DNA of 64,000 nt from NCBI GenBank assembly GCA_937995345.1, contig CALKKS010000010.1:24777-88776 (forward strand). Direction: 5' to 3'. Position 1 is the stretch's first letter; each line of letters starts with the position of its first letter. Made by a program: the position numbers and the translations under genes. The notes under the pieces were generated by a model. The model was not told the DNA's origin, made no database searches, and saw only the letters and a list, made by a program, of their open reading frames with translations. Source of the stretch: an uncultured Collinsella sp. (GTDB lineage Bacteria > Actinomycetota > Coriobacteriia > Coriobacteriales > Coriobacteriaceae). Positions 10,636-17,741 of this stretch are shown in pieces.

Positions 10636-11162
10636 CCGAGCACCTCCTTTTTGTATTGCCTGTATGCGCAGACCATCTCTTGATAACTCCGCTCCGAAGG
10701 CGACGAGGCCAACGCCTCTCCTTCATCGAATATAAGCCGCTCGAGCAGATCCCAATCAAGTCGGTCGATAAATGTTCGACTATGGAGGTCGACGATGTCG
10801 TTCGGACGATAGGCATAGAGCTTCATCACCGCCAGATCCTCCAAAGATGGCGTAAAGTACCTGATAAAACGCGCCCCAATATCCAAGGGAATCAAACGAT
10901 CTTCGTAATTGAATGGCATCTGATTACAATATGCCACCGCCATACCATTCACCTCGGGGTATCGAGCTATGATCTCGCGGAGGCACCTGTCTGCCTCAAA
11001 CACATCTATGTCATGTGTAACCGACCGATTCGTCACATCGTTTAGCATGAAGGCGCTTCCTCCCACCAATACAACGCTCGGCCTGTCGTCTCTTGGACCT
11101 ATTTCCAGCTCCGCCTCTTCGTCAATGCCCAAAAGAGTCTGCTCTAAATCCTGCTTATACAT
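10632..11162 (-). CDS. Nucleotidyltransferase-fold protein (DUF6036-like)
   Basis: 176 residues. The motif VVLVGGSAFML followed at about 16 residues by HDIDVFEAD is the GGS...hDhD signature of the polymerase-beta-like nucleotidyltransferase fold. LIPLDIGARFI and LEDLAVMKLYAYR resemble the third acidic strand and helical tail found in DUF6036/AbiEii-like proteins. The start ATG follows AGGA. It is the first gene of a two-gene unit with the HTH protein, and an imperfect AT-rich inverted repeat lies just upstream. Likely a toxin-like or RNA-modifying transferase; the target is unknown. Confidence 0.65.
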   Translation of the reverse strand: MYKQDLEQTLLGIDEEAELEIGPRDDRPSVVLVGGSAFMLNDVTNRSVTHDIDVFEADRCLREIIARYPEVNGMAVAYCNQMPFNYEDRLIPLDIGARFIRYFTPSLEDLAVMKLYAYRPNDIVDLHSRTFIDRLDWDLLERLIFDEGEALASSPSERSYQEMVCAYRQYKKEVLG

Positions 11163-11171
11163 AGCAAATCC

Positions 11172-11195
11172 TATTATTATTCATCTTCAATAATA
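11172..11195. promoter_or_regulatory. AT-rich inverted repeat before the nucleotidyltransferase pair
   Basis: TATTATT (11172-11178) and AATAATA (11189-11195) are inverted around a 10-bp centre, 10 bp before the start codon. Suitable for autoregulation by the HTH partner, but AT-rich repeats arise easily by chance. Confidence 0.3.
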
Positions 11196-11285
11196 CTATT
11201 CAGTCGCACGACAGGACCCATAGGATGCAAGAATTCTACTCGTGACGATAATCCCTACACCCAAGAAGGCCTAATGTGACAAACG

Positions 11286-11708
11286 CTAGTTCTCCCAGCC
11301 GGTGCGGATGGTTGTTATGACATCACCTAGGCGCTGGCCGAGAGCTGACAGATGTTGGAGCACTTCGCTGGGCGAGGCACCGTTGAGGATGCAGGTGAGC
11401 GCATACGAGACCAAGAAAATCGCCGCAAGTCCTAACGGAATGAGCACGATCATCGCTAATGTGCGCAGGCGCTGGCCCACGCGGCGGTGACGCGTGCGGC
11501 GTTTGTCAAACGCAAGCTCCTGCGCATACGAATCTTGTTGTACGGAATAGTTCTCTGGCGCCGATCCGCCCGCAGGCGAAACCGCGGGCGCGGCATTTTG
11601 CGCAGGAGGCTGGGCGGCTACCCCTTGCATTTGCATCTCCATAAGCCGTTGCTGTTGGCGCAACATGCGCTCGGCTTGTTGCTGCGGGGTCTCAAGAAAC
11701 AGATCCAT
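11286..11708 (-). CDS. Small single-pass membrane protein, unknown
   Basis: 140 residues. The N-terminus is Gln/Met-rich and helical (TPQQQAERMLRQQQRLMEMQ). A Pro/Ala linker, a basic stretch (FDKRRTRHRRVGQRLR), one strong membrane segment (about residues 86-108) and a short tail follow. The start was set at MDLFLETP, where GGAGG lies five bases upstream; the longer open frame upstream has no such site and reads as non-coding. No family is recognised. It is a stand-alone gene on the minus strand. Confidence 0.65.
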   Translation of the reverse strand: MDLFLETPQQQAERMLRQQQRLMEMQMQGVAAQPPAQNAAPAVSPAGGSAPENYSVQQDSYAQELAFDKRRTRHRRVGQRLRTLAMIVLIPLGLAAIFLVSYALTCILNGASPSEVLQHLSALGQRLGDVITTIRTGWEN

Positions 11709-11962
11709 GCTGGCCTCCAAAATCGGAGCATTCGACGCTTGCGCCCAGCATCCCGCACCGCCAAGGCCACGGCAACGCAATCCGTAGCAATAGCTGCAAA
11801 GTTTCTTGCTGACAAAAGCTGTCGAAAACCTCAACAACTCCCCTACCGGCACTTTCTCTGAGCTTTTTTCGCCAGCAATCTTTTGGCCTTTCACCCTTAC
11901 GCCAACTGACCAAAATCTAACCAAAAGCTTGACGGAAAGTGTGGAGACAGGGACCCCACACA

Positions 11963-11993
11963 CAAAAACGTGCCGCCCCATAAGGGGCGGCAC
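11963..11993 (-). terminator. Intrinsic terminator after rubrerythrin
   Basis: A perfect 10-bp stem (GTGCCGCCCC / GGGGCGGCAC, 4-nt loop) is followed on the minus strand by TTTTT. Confidence 0.85.
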
Positions 11994-12047
11994 ACAAACA
12001 TAATTATCAGCTTTTCTACAGCGGGCAAGCGACGACCCAAGGCAGGT

Positions 12048-12125
12048 GGGGAGGGCCGGATTACCTTCCCTCAACGCGACCCTGCGGAGCCGTGAGCGGG
12101 GAGGGAAGGTAATCCGGCCCTCCCC
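12048..12125. repeat. Inverted repeat with 25-bp perfect arms
   Basis: Arms 12048-12072 and 12101-12125 are exact reverse complements around a 28-bp centre. No coding frame and no T-run accompany it; it lies 26 bp past the rubrerythrin stop. Possibly a non-autonomous repeat element or an mRNA 3'-end stabiliser. Confidence 0.85.
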
Positions 12126-12150
12126 GCCCAGCCCGCGTTCGCGTCACGCG

Positions 12151-12690
12151 CTAGTAGTTCACCACCTGCTCCTCAAAGTAAGCCTTCGGGTGGTTACAAA
12201 CCGGGCACACCTCGGGCGCCTCGGCGCCCACATGCAGATGCCCGCAGTTCAGGCACTTCCACACCTTCACGCCCTCGCGCTCAAACACCTCGCCCGACTC
12301 GATGCGCTCGACAAGTTTGTTGTAGCGCTCCTCGTGGGCCTTCTCGACGGCGGCGACACCACGGAACTTTGCGGCAATCTCGGCAAAGCCCTCTTCCTCG
12401 GCGGTCTTGGCAAACTCGTCGTACATCGTGGTCCACTCGTAGTTCTCGCCCGCAGCGGCATCGCGCAGGTTATCCAGCGTGCCGGGAACGGCGCCATCGT
12501 GCAGATACTTAAACCACAGCTTGGCGTGCTCGGACTCGTTACCCGCCGTCTCGGCAAAGATATTCGAGATCTGAACGTAGCCGTCCTTCTTGGCCTTGGA
12601 TGCATAGTAGCGATACTTGGTATGTGCCTGAGACTCGCCGGCAAAAGCGGTCTCGAGGTTCTTCTTGGTTTGAGAGTTCTCAAAATCCAT
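12151..12690 (-). CDS. rbr: Rubrerythrin
   Basis: 179 residues, a cytoplasmic NADH- or rubredoxin-linked peroxide reductase typical of anaerobes. The N-terminal ferritin-like di-iron domain shows [14 protein letters not shown] and a second ligand set [13 protein letters not shown] with later Glu residues. The C-terminal rubredoxin-like domain has [10 protein letters not shown]...[11 protein letters not shown], a complete Cys4 iron site. The start MDFENSQT follows AAGGGAAG. It is transcribed alone, next to the Rrf2-MutY operon, which fits an oxidative-stress neighbourhood, and ends in a strong terminator after an inverted repeat. Confidence 0.95.
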   Translation of the reverse strand: MDFENSQTKKNLETAFAGESQAHTKYRYYASKAKKDGYVQISNIFAETAGNESEHAKLWFKYLHDGAVPGTLDNLRDAAAGENYEWTTMYDEFAKTAEEEGFAEIAAKFRGVAAVEKAHEERYNKLVERIESGEVFEREGVKVWKCLNCGHLHVGAEAPEVCPVCNHPKAYFEEQVVNY

Positions 12691-12804
12691 AGGTGTACTT
12701 CCCTTCAACACATGCCGCCCATAGGCTCTAAGCGGCCTTGCCTTTAGGATGCCCTCATATCGAAAATCTAAACCTTACAATCCTGTTCTTCAGATTCGGG
12801 TGGG

Positions 12805-13710
12805 CTACACGCTTAGCCAGCGGTCGCCCTCCACGCGGCAAAAGCCCTCACGCTCCAAGTCGGCCAGAATGCTCACGACCAGCTCACACTCAACCGGCTC
12901 TCGGCCGGCTGCCGCCTCCATCTCGTTGACACCCGCCACGGCCTCGGCGAGCGTGATGCCCGCCGGCCGCCCATCGCGCGCAGCCAGCAGCATGCGCACA
13001 ATGTGGGCGCGCTTTTGACGGCGCGAACCCTCAAACTTGGACTGACGGCTATAGCTCGCCGAGCGCCTGGACGGATTGGGCAGCGTCTTCTTAAGATACG
13101 CGCCATAATCCAGCAGCGCGTAATACCATGCGCGCGGTGTGTCGGCATCATCGAGCGGCACGGCAAAGGGAGCGATCTCATCCGCCGTCGCGCCGGGAGC
13201 CGCCGGACAGGCGGCCTGAATCAGCGGCACCAGCTCGCGATCGGGAACGGCAGGCACATCGGGAAAGAAATGATGCAGAAAGACCGTGCGCACGTTGGTC
13301 TCCAGATACACACCCGGTAGATCGAACGCAAACGACCGGATGCCCTGCGCCGTCGCCGGGCCAATACCGGGCAGGGCGACCAGGTCGTGCGTCTCACGTG
13401 GAAACTTCCCGTCCCAGTCCTCTACAACGCGCTGAGCGGCCTTGTGGAGCGCCAGGGCGCGTCGGTTGTAGCCCATCCCCTGCCAAGCGTCCAAAACATC
13501 GGAAGGCGCGGCCTGGGCAAGCGCCTGCACGGTTGGAAATCGATCGAGCCACGCGGGCATACGCGTCTCCACACGCGGCACCTGCGTTTGCTGCAGCATA
13601 ACCTCGGAGAGCCAGATGATATACGGGTCGCGCGTTCGGCGCCACGGAAGGTCGCGATAGCGCAGAACCCCTTCCGAACGAATCATCGAACGAAAGAGGT
13701 CCTGAATCAT
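12805..13710 (-). CDS. MutY-like adenine glycosylase without iron-sulfur cluster
   Basis: 301 residues. It has the HhH-GPD glycosylase core: PWRRTRDPYIIWLSEVMLQQ carries the conserved MutY Glu and LPGIGPATAQGI is the helix-hairpin-helix. LETNVRTVFLHHFF stands where classical MutY has LDGN, so the usual catalytic Asp appears replaced by Glu. The four cysteines of the 4Fe-4S motif are absent; NPSRRSASYSRQSKFEGS occupies that stretch. This matches the cluster-less adenine-glycosylase-like group known from some archaea and anaerobic bacteria. A winged-helix-like C-terminus replaces the NUDIX-like 8-oxoG reader. The start has AAGGAG upstream. It is the second gene of an operon with an Rrf2 regulator (21-bp gap). 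Confidence 0.8.
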   Translation of the reverse strand: MIQDLFRSMIRSEGVLRYRDLPWRRTRDPYIIWLSEVMLQQTQVPRVETRMPAWLDRFPTVQALAQAAPSDVLDAWQGMGYNRRALALHKAAQRVVEDWDGKFPRETHDLVALPGIGPATAQGIRSFAFDLPGVYLETNVRTVFLHHFFPDVPAVPDRELVPLIQAACPAAPGATADEIAPFAVPLDDADTPRAWYYALLDYGAYLKKTLPNPSRRSASYSRQSKFEGSRRQKRAHIVRMLLAARDGRPAGITLAEAVAGVNEMEAAAGREPVECELVVSILADLEREGFCRVEGDRWLSV

Positions 13711-13731
13711 GGCTATGCTCCTTATGCGGCG

Positions 13732-14217
13732 CTATTCCTCCCGGCAAGCGCACGTACAGGTGGCGTACTCGGGAAACGCATCGCGGTCGGCGAACTTGGA
13801 ATCGACGGCCGGGAACTGGCGGTGAGCGACGATATCGCCCAGCGAAACGGAATCGAGGTAGTCACGCATCAGCGCTTGAGCTCCGGCCCACAGGGGATGA
13901 TAGCAGCACGTGCCCATGCGCGCACAGTCGCCATCGGGCGCGGTGCAATCATTCATGACCATGGGGCCCTGAACCGCCTCAACGACCTGGCGGATGGTGA
14001 CATCGTCGGGGCTGACCTTAAGACGCATGCCGCCATGGACGCCACGCAGGCTCTCCACAATACCGGCCTGAACCAAACCATGCTGGATCGAACGGGCAAA
14101 CGAATACGGGACATTGACCTCTTCGGCGGCAGTGCGAACAGAAAGCAGACGCTCCGGGTCCTCGGCAAGCATCGCGAGCATGCGAAGGGCGTAATCAGTC
14201 TTCCTCGATATGTCCAT
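13732..14217 (-). CDS. Rrf2 family transcriptional regulator
   Basis: 161 residues. The N-terminal winged helix (MDISRKTDYALRMLAMLAED; IVESLRGVHGGMRL) is typical of Rrf2/IscR/NsrR. The central cysteines (NDCTAPDGDC, MGTCCYH) could hold an iron-sulfur cluster as in NsrR/IscR. Four more residues of CTCAC type at the C-terminus are unusual. It probably senses redox or nitrosative stress and controls its own operon with the MutY-like gene downstream. A good promoter and a TGTTGCGCAACA palindrome lie 160-200 bp upstream. Confidence 0.88.
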   Translation of the reverse strand: MDISRKTDYALRMLAMLAEDPERLLSVRTAAEEVNVPYSFARSIQHGLVQAGIVESLRGVHGGMRLKVSPDDVTIRQVVEAVQGPMVMNDCTAPDGDCARMGTCCYHPLWAGAQALMRDYLDSVSLGDIVAHRQFPAVDSKFADRDAFPEYATCTCACREE

Positions 14218-14376
14218 TTTTCCCCTTTCAAGGAATAGGAACAGCTCGAACGAGCTCCGGGGCCGAGCTTACGTCGAGACACCAATGACCGTATGGACGC
14301 CCAAATAGCAAAACGGGTGCCCACTGAATGCCGTGTTTGAAGCCTCTTGCATCAAAAACGGCCCACAGTGCAATTC

Positions 14377-14405
14377 AGTATAACCTAACCCCCTGCTTCG
14401 TTGAA
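14377..14405 (-). promoter_or_regulatory. Candidate promoter of the rrf2 operon
   Basis: On the minus strand TTCAAC (14405-14400) and TATACT (14382-14377) are spaced by 17 bp. The 12-bp palindrome at 14410 abuts the -35 box from upstream. Confidence 0.55.
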
Positions 14406-14409
14406 CAGG

Positions 14410-14421
14410 TGTTGCGCAACA
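14410..14421. promoter_or_regulatory. Palindrome TGTTGCGCAACA, candidate operator
   Basis: Perfect 12-bp palindrome immediately upstream of the -35 box of the rrf2 promoter; identical to the site at 4333. Confidence 0.45.
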
Positions 14422-14524
14422 AACGTCTTGTTTGAACACATGTCTCAAACGGAGCTTGTCCGGGAATTGGAAGGATTTGGTTTTGGGCGAAAGGTGCCGA
14501 TGGAATCAAGGTCCTATCAAACGC

Positions 14525-14550
14525 AAAAAGCCACGTCCGAAGACGTGGCT
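14525..14550 (-). terminator. Intrinsic terminator after tRNA-Asp
   Basis: Stem GCCACGT / ACGTGGC with a 6-nt loop, followed on the minus strand by CTTTTTG, 11 nt past the tRNA 3' end. Confidence 0.85.
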
Positions 14551-14560
14551 TTAATTGCGT

Positions 14561-14638
<78 letters not shown>

Positions 14639-15007
14639 AGGCAGTCGTTCGCGTTTGTTTCCGCTCGCGTGCGCTGCGGGGATTAGTATACACAGAAGTC
14701 TGTCCGGCGCGCAACAACTTTTTTGAAAATATTTTTTGGGCCCTCCGGGAGGGTCTCCGGGGCCGGCTGGCGCGGGTTAAGTTTGCTGCTCTACAGTCCT
14801 GCGCAAGACGGAAAGCACATTAAGTGCTTTCCTTTGCGTGCGGAACTCGCGACAAACTTAACCCGCGCCAGCCGGCCCCGGAGACCCTCCCTGCCGTCAC
14901 ATTGTTCAACCAGTTTTGCGGGCGTGCGCCGCTGCGCGGCTAACCCGCGTGCTCCGCGGCGGGGTTGGTCTGATGGATCTTGTTGAACTTCGGCCTTTGG
15001 CTCAAAG
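14639..15007. other. Gene-free region upstream of tRNA-Asp
   Basis: About 370 bp with no credible gene. It contains a T-rich stretch near 14720-14738, the 145-bp inverted-repeat element at 14747-14891, and a GC-rich remainder that may be decayed coding sequence but matches nothing I recognise. Confidence 0.5.
14747..14891. repeat. 145-bp element with 39-bp perfect inverted arms
   Basis: Arms 14747-14785 and 14853-14891 are exact reverse complements. Inside, GGAAAGCAC and GTGCTTTCC form a second, central 9-bp hairpin. No gene is carried. The size and perfect ends suit a MITE-like element or a long cruciform; it lies between tRNA-Asp and the phosphoesterase gene. Confidence 0.85.
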
Positions 15008-15042
15008 AAAAACGGGAGACGCGATCTGCATCCCCCGTTTTT
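15008..15042 (-). terminator. Terminator after the phosphoesterase gene
   Basis: AAAAACGGG and CCCGTTTTT flank a 17-nt centre; the run of T on either strand allows bidirectional use. It starts 8 nt past the stop codon. Confidence 0.7.
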
Positions 15043-15049
15043 GTTGCGG

Positions 15050-15517
15050 TTAGTCCAAGTCAATAAACTTGGTGCTCAGGATCTTGCCGTCTTTTACGAG
15101 CATTCTGGCCATGGTGGGGCCTCGGGTGCCTCTTGGATAGCTGGCGCTGCCGGGATTGAGGACCAGGCAGTGGCCCACTTGGGCTTCTTTGGTTACGTGG
15201 GTGTGACCGTTGATGGCTACGTCTACGGATCCCACGGGCAGGTCTTCACGGTAGTGAGCTACGGCGAATTTGAGGCCTTCGTAGGTGAAGATGGCCAGAC
15301 GGTCTACATCCGGGCCGTAGTCGCGGTAGTAGTCGTTGTTTCCTAGGACCGCTCGCACGGGGGCGATGGTGCATAGATGCTCGTAATCCATCTCTGAGGT
15401 GAGGTCTCCGGCGTGGATGATCAGATCTGCGCCCTTGAGCTCGTCCAGAAGCGCGGGCGAAAGATAGCCGTGGGTGTCCGAGATGATGTCGATGCGCTTG
15501 GCGTCTGCGCTGTTCAT
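15050..15517 (-). CDS. YfcE/MJ0936-type metallophosphoesterase
   Basis: 155 residues, a compact calcineurin-like phosphodiesterase. Metal-binding motifs are complete: ISDTHGY, HAGDLT, LGNNDYY and NGHTHVTK, with NPGSAS close to the end. Relatives hydrolyse small phosphodiesters; the physiological substrate is usually unknown. The start MNSADAKRID follows AGAAGGGA. Stand-alone gene closed by a terminator. Confidence 0.92.
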   Translation of the reverse strand: MNSADAKRIDIISDTHGYLSPALLDELKGADLIIHAGDLTSEMDYEHLCTIAPVRAVLGNNDYYRDYGPDVDRLAIFTYEGLKFAVAHYREDLPVGSVDVAINGHTHVTKEAQVGHCLVLNPGSASYPRGTRGPTMARMLVKDGKILSTKFIDLD

Positions 15518-15553
15518 GAGATCCCTTCTGCAAAACCGATTCGACGTATATAC

Positions 15554-15601
15554 AAAAAGCCCCACGGCTCCGCAGACAATTGGTCTACAGGGCCGCGGGG
15601 C
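15554..15601 (-). terminator. Terminator of the glycosyltransferase-lytS-lytT operon
   Basis: GCCCCACGGC and GCCGCGGGGC form a 10-bp stem with one G-T pair, followed on the minus strand by TTTTTG; it lies just past the response-regulator stop. Confidence 0.85.
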
Positions 15602-15608
15602 CAGTGTG

Positions 15609-16325
15609 CTAGAGGCTCAGGGCCTTCTTGAGCGGCACAACGCGGCGGCGCGAGACCGGCACGCGTTCGTCGACGCCCGTAATGCCCAGTTGGATAGCGC
15701 CCGAGGGCACCGTCTCGACATCCGTGACGCACGCCAAGTTGACGATATAGCGGCGATGAACGCGAAAGAAGCCAAAGTCGCAAAGCTTGGCCTCGAACTG
15801 CGCCAGCGAAGTCGTCGATAGAAAACGATCATCGACGGTATAGATACAGGAGTAATCGTCCTTGGCCATGATGAAGCGAATGTCATCCACGGGAATGAGG
15901 ACCTTACGGCCGCCCTTTTCCACCGGAATGCGCTCGATGGTGGCTTTGCTGTCCGTGACGGGCTTGGCGCGCTGCATGACCTTCTCGATCGCGCGATCCA
16001 GGCGTGCCTCCTCAACCGGCTTCATTAGGTAATCGACGGCATCTACGTCGAACGCCTCGACGGCATGATCGCTATACGCGGTCACAAACACAATCGCCGG
16101 CGGATTCTTAAGCTTATGCAGTGCCTCGGCAAGCTGCAGGCCAGAAGCACCGGGCATCGAGATATCGAGAAATACGACATCGACGCGGCTTTCCATCAAC
16201 ATCTCAATGGCGGAGCGGACGCTCGACGCCTCAGTGATCGTGCCGATCTTGCCCGTCTGCTCGAGCAAGAAGCGAAGTTCCGAACGGGCCGGGGCCTCAT
16301 CATCCACAATCATCGCACGCAGCAT
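15609..16325 (-). CDS. LytTR family response regulator (system 1)
   Basis: 238 residues. Receiver domain: acidic pair VDDE, phospho-acceptor Asp in VVFLDISMPG, Thr in VTAYSD and Lys in YLMKPVE. LytTR DNA-binding domain in the C-terminal 100 residues (FFRVHRRYIVNLACV). Regulators of this class bind pairs of direct repeats and often control cell-surface or peptide-related genes. It follows its kinase by 72 bp and is the last gene of a three-gene operon headed by a glycosyltransferase. The start MLRAMIVDDE was chosen over an upstream ATG because it begins at the conserved receiver strand. Confidence 0.92.
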   Translation of the reverse strand: MLRAMIVDDEAPARSELRFLLEQTGKIGTITEASSVRSAIEMLMESRVDVVFLDISMPGASGLQLAEALHKLKNPPAIVFVTAYSDHAVEAFDVDAVDYLMKPVEEARLDRAIEKVMQRAKPVTDSKATIERIPVEKGGRKVLIPVDDIRFIMAKDDYSCIYTVDDRFLSTTSLAQFEAKLCDFGFFRVHRRYIVNLACVTDVETVPSGAIQLGITGVDERVPVSRRRVVPLKKALSL

Positions 16326-16397
16326 AGGGATTAAACCTTTCGTCAACAAACTACGCCGGGCATCCGCCGCTTGGCGTTGAGCCCATAGCCTTTTATT

Positions 16398-17741
16398 TTA
16401 CTCTTGAATGTCAAAGATGCTCTCTGACAAATCAAGGTGCAGGAGCACTTTGGTGCCCTTGCCCGGCGCCGATTCGACGCGCGTATAAGAGTGCGGTCCA
16501 TAAAAGCGATGGATGCGCTCAGAAATATTGTGCATGGCCACACCGGCGCCGCCGCCTTGCGGGGAACTGGCATCGGGGCGGGCGGAGCGCTCATCAAACA
16601 GCCTGGCGGCGGTGCCCTCGTCCATGCCCACACCGTTGTCGGCTACGGCAATCAGGATTGCGTCGTCGCCGTCTTGATGGACGGTCACATCGATCCGCAG
16701 GGCATCGTCATCGCCCATGCCATGCCGCACGGCGTTCTCGACGATGGGCTGGATTACAAAAGCCGGGACCAATGTGTCCTCAACATCCTCGGAGACATCG
16801 AAGGTCGCCAGTACGCGGTCCTCGCCAAAGCGCGCCTTCTCAAAGGTAAGGTAGCGCTTGGTCTGCGCGACCTCGCGCGACACGGGAATGAGCGAGCCCG
16901 AATTGTCGAGCGTGGCGCGATAGAACGAGGAAAACTCGCGCAGCAGCTCGCGGGCGCGCAGCGGGTCGGTACGCGTAAACGACGCGATGGTGTTGAGCGT
17001 GTTGAACAGAAAATGCGGGTTGATCTGCGCCTGCAGGGCACGCACCTCGGCACGGGCCGTGAGCTCCTTTTGTACCTCGAGCTCGTGAATGGCGAGCTGC
17101 GTGGATAGGATCTCGGCAAAACCCGAGGCGAGCGCGTACTGGGTGCGGTCGACGGCACGCGGGGTCTTGTAGTAGAACTTGAGCGTGCCGACGGTGCGGT
17201 CGCCCACCTTGATGGGCGCGATGATACCGGCAGGGACCTGGTTGTGCGAGCCATCCGAACCCACCACGTCCACCACGCGATTGAACGACTGGACGATACC
17301 GTGCTCAATGACGTAGCGCGTGGCAAGTGTGTGGATGGGCGAATCGGGCAGCAGCTTTTCCTCGAACTCGCCCGCGCAGGCCAGCACGTTGCTCTCGTCG
17401 GTGATGGCAACCGTCATGGCACGCGTCTCGGGCAAAATGCGCTGGCACACCAGACGCGCCGACTCCTGTGTCAGGCCGCCTTTGATGTCCTCGAGCATGG
17501 CAGAGGCCACCGAGAGCGTCTCTTCGGTGTACTGCGAACGCACCGAATCGGGATTGAGCGTCAAATAGATAAAAATGCACAGAAAGATGCACAGCAGCGC
17601 GCAGGCAATCACCGTAGCAATCGGCTCAATGCCAGTCGCCAGGGCAAAGATAAAGTACGCCAACACGCAAACGGCGCAGACAACGGCGATGATGCGAAAG
17701 ATTGAAATTGAATTATCGCGCTGGGCGCGGCGGTCGATCAT
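16398..17741 (-). CDS. LytS-type sensor histidine kinase (system 1)
   Basis: 447 residues. Two N-terminal membrane segments (about residues 14-60), a GAF-like region (about 75-215), then the LytS phospho-acceptor block ALQAQINPHFLFNTLN and the ATPase lid motifs PIVENAVRHG and DNGVGMDEG. It would phosphorylate the LytTR regulator encoded downstream. Its ATG overlaps the stop of the glycosyltransferase gene by ATGA, so the two are translationally coupled. The 5-TM LytS sensory domain is missing; sensing must use the short membrane part and GAF-like domain. Confidence 0.92.
   Translation of the reverse strand: MIDRRAQRDNSISIFRIIAVVCAVCVLAYFIFALATGIEPIATVIACALLCIFLCIFIYLTLNPDSVRSQYTEETLSVASAMLEDIKGGLTQESARLVCQRILPETRAMTVAITDESNVLACAGEFEEKLLPDSPIHTLATRYVIEHGIVQSFNRVVDVVGSDGSHNQVPAGIIAPIKVGDRTVGTLKFYYKTPRAVDRTQYALASGFAEILSTQLAIHELEVQKELTARAEVRALQAQINPHFLFNTLNTIASFTRTDPLRARELLREFSSFYRATLDNSGSLIPVSREVAQTKRYLTFEKARFGEDRVLATFDVSEDVEDTLVPAFVIQPIVENAVRHGMGDDDALRIDVTVHQDGDDAILIAVADNGVGMDEGTAARLFDERSARPDASSPQGGGAGVAMHNISERIHRFYGPHSYTRVESAPGKGTKVLLHLDLSESIFDIQE

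Larger units (their letters stand above)
11709..12150. other. Intergenic region: leader, terminator and long inverted repeat
   Basis: 442 bp between the small membrane protein and rubrerythrin. From right to left (minus-strand direction) it holds an inverted repeat with 25-bp arms, a clear terminator, and about 250 bp of relatively AT-richer leader with no recognisable gene. Confidence 0.6.
14218..14524. other. Leader and promoter region of the rrf2-mutY-like operon
   Basis: About 300 bp without a gene. It carries the -35/-10 pair at 14377-14405, the palindrome at 14410-14421, and a roughly 155-nt untranslated leader before the Rrf2 start. Nothing else is recognised. Confidence 0.5.

Noticed and set aside
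14903..15000. A possible decayed gene or small RNA between the 145-bp element and the phosphoesterase terminator
   Set aside because: Fragments of translation look protein-like in one frame, but nothing is recognisable and no start, promoter or conserved RNA feature can be named.
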